Assembly: GCA_050043005.1 (NCBI GenBank)
Contig: JBHJIZ010000149.1
Location: 1 to 5,793, forward strand
Length of the DNA stretch: 5,793 nucleotides
Direction: 5' to 3'
From: Thermohalobaculum sp050043005
Lineage (GTDB): Bacteria > Pseudomonadota > Alphaproteobacteria > Rhodobacterales > Rhodobacteraceae
Positions within the stretch are counted from its first letter, which is position 1, and each line of letters opens with the position of its first letter. This document shows positions 4,825-5,793 of this stretch, one piece after another. Made by a program: the position numbers and the translations under genes. The notes below the pieces were generated by a model. The model did no database searches, was not told the DNA's origin, and saw only the letters and a program-made list of their open reading frames with translations.

Positions 4825-5793
4825 TCAGGCCGCGATCAGCACCTCGGCTTGCGCTTTTGCCCTGCGCGAACCGTCGTGATTCCCGAGACCTTCATACGCC
4901 CGCGCAACGAACGTCCAGTTCTGCGCGCTTGACGGTTTCAGAGCGCACCGCTCATTCGCCAGAGCCAGGGCAAGTTCGTGACGCCCAGCCCGCAGAGATG
5001 CCTCGAGCAGCGTCCAGCCGATGATGTCACGCTGCGCAAAGGACCCGCCCAGCTTGTGGGTCATGTAGCGCACGGGCACGAGGCGATCGACGCAAGACCC
5101 GTAGTCTTCGTCCTGAAAATCACAAATCGCCAAACAGAATGGCAATCCGATTTCGCGGCTCATGGCGGCGTTGGCGTCCGATGCATGCTCGAGATAACGC
5201 TCGTTCGCATTCAGCAGCGTCTGTTTCGCGTCCGCGTCACCTGCCGCGGCGAAGGCCATCATGGCGTGCACGTCGTTGAACGCATAAAGCGTGTCTTCGG
5301 CCGCGGGCGCCCACTTCCGGGACAGTTCGGCCCAGCGCCCGTTCATATCGACGTCGAGCAGTTTCAGGCGCCAAAGAAGTGCGGAGGAGTCCAGTTCCTC
5401 GTAGCGCTCGCCCTCACCGCTTCCGCGCAGGTGATTGTCGTAGATGTCCAGCACGCTTGCGGTGTCATTCATATCGAGATGAAACATTGCGGTGTGCCAC
5501 CAGAGGTGATTGGCAAAGTTCGACGAGCCCCAGTGATGCGCATTGTCCGACATGAAGCGAATGCCGCCTTGTTGACGCCCCTTCATCTCCATCACATGGC
5601 CGACAGCGTGCACGGCATAGGGATTGTCCGGACGCAACGCCAGTGCCTCGCGGCCCAGTTCCTCGGCCCGGAAATAGTCGCCGTTCTCCTCGAGTCCGAA
5701 GGAATAGAACCCGAGCACGAACTCGTAGCCCGGTATCGTTTCGTCCCAGAGCGGAAAGACCCGGGCGACAGTATCGCGCTGACCGACGATGTC
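4825..5793 (-). CDS. TTC38-family tetratricopeptide repeat protein (C-terminal part, cut by window end)
   Basis: The frame is open to the window edge and gives 322 residues ending at TGA (4825-4827); the N-terminus lies outside. It matches the family of human tetratricopeptide repeat protein 38 along its length. Landmarks, numbered from the window edge, are FGLEE (32-36), HAVGHVMEM (62-70), HLWWHTAMFHLD (96-107), FNDVHAMM (172-179), IGLPFC (215-220) and RLVPVRY through GGSFAQRD (237-256). TPR-like helix pairs are seen at 40-56 and again near the C-terminus (RAGRHELALALANERCALKPSS). No signal peptide can be judged. The function of the family is not established in bacteria; conserved His, Trp and Asp residues beyond the TPR scaffold hint at a ligand or metal site, which is inference. 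A GTG at 5718 is an internal codon and not a start. It is convergent with the dehydratase gene, with no obvious link to it. Confidence 0.88.
   Translation of the reverse strand, partial: DIVGQRDTVARVFPLWDETIPGYEFVLGFYSFGLEENGDYFRAEELGREALALRPDNPYAVHAVGHVMEMKGRQQGGIRFMSDNAHHWGSSNFANHLWWHTAMFHLDMNDTASVLDIYDNHLRGSGEGERYEELDSSALLWRLKLLDVDMNGRWAELSRKWAPAAEDTLYAFNDVHAMMAFAAAGDADAKQTLLNANERYLEHASDANAAMSREIGLPFCLAICDFQDEDYGSCVDRLVPVRYMTHKLGGSFAQRDIIGWTLLEASLRAGRHELALALANERCALKPSSAQNWTFVARAYEGLGNHDGSRRAKAQAEVLIAA

Noticed and set aside
4825..5718. TPR gene beginning with GTG at 5718
   Set aside because: The frame stays open to the window edge and the upstream residues continue the family pattern before FGLEE, so the gene is truncated by the window and this GTG is an internal Val.

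Overview
The window is GC-rich and gene-dense, with strong purine-rich ribosome binding sites. Its protein families (HxlR-SCP2 regulator, sugar-acid dehydratase/SDR/FAH set, bacterial TTC38-like protein) fit a proteobacterium, most likely a marine or soil alphaproteobacterium. That placement rests on general style, not on a marker gene. I see no mobile element, CRISPR array, tRNA or rRNA.

Layout: (1) 1-504, minus strand, is the N-terminal 168 residues of an FAD-linked oxidase of the berberine-bridge/6-hydroxynicotine-oxidase type, cut by the window start. (2) 505-689 is a divergent control region. (3) 690-1427, plus strand, is an HxlR-family winged-helix regulator fused to an SCP2-like domain; it probably controls the divergent oxidase gene. 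(4) 1428-1805 is a convergent gap without a credible gene. (5) 1806-3419, minus strand, is a two-gene unit transcribed SDR then FAH hydrolase, with a GC-rich hairpin in the 48-base gap between them. (6) 3420-3496 is a short divergent promoter region with a 16-bp inverted repeat placed so that it could act on both promoters. (7) 3497-4690, plus strand, is a mandelate-racemase-subgroup enolase-superfamily enzyme, probably a sugar-acid dehydratase. (8) 4691-4824 is a convergent gap with stem-loops. (9) 4825-5793, minus strand, is the C-terminal 322 residues of a TTC38-family TPR protein, cut by the window end.

The three central genes read as one catabolic module. The enolase-superfamily enzyme would dehydrate an aldonate to a 2-keto-3-deoxy acid. 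The SDR would oxidise C4 to a 2,4-diketo acid. The FAH hydrolase would cleave that to pyruvate plus a hydroxy acid. This is the known non-phosphorylative diketo-hydrolase route for L-fuconate (Xanthomonas) and L-rhamnonate (Sphingomonas), which needs no aldolase. The exact substrate cannot be read from the window. The dehydratase is the least familiar part: the second lysine of the usual KxK motif is tryptophan, and there is an insertion after it.
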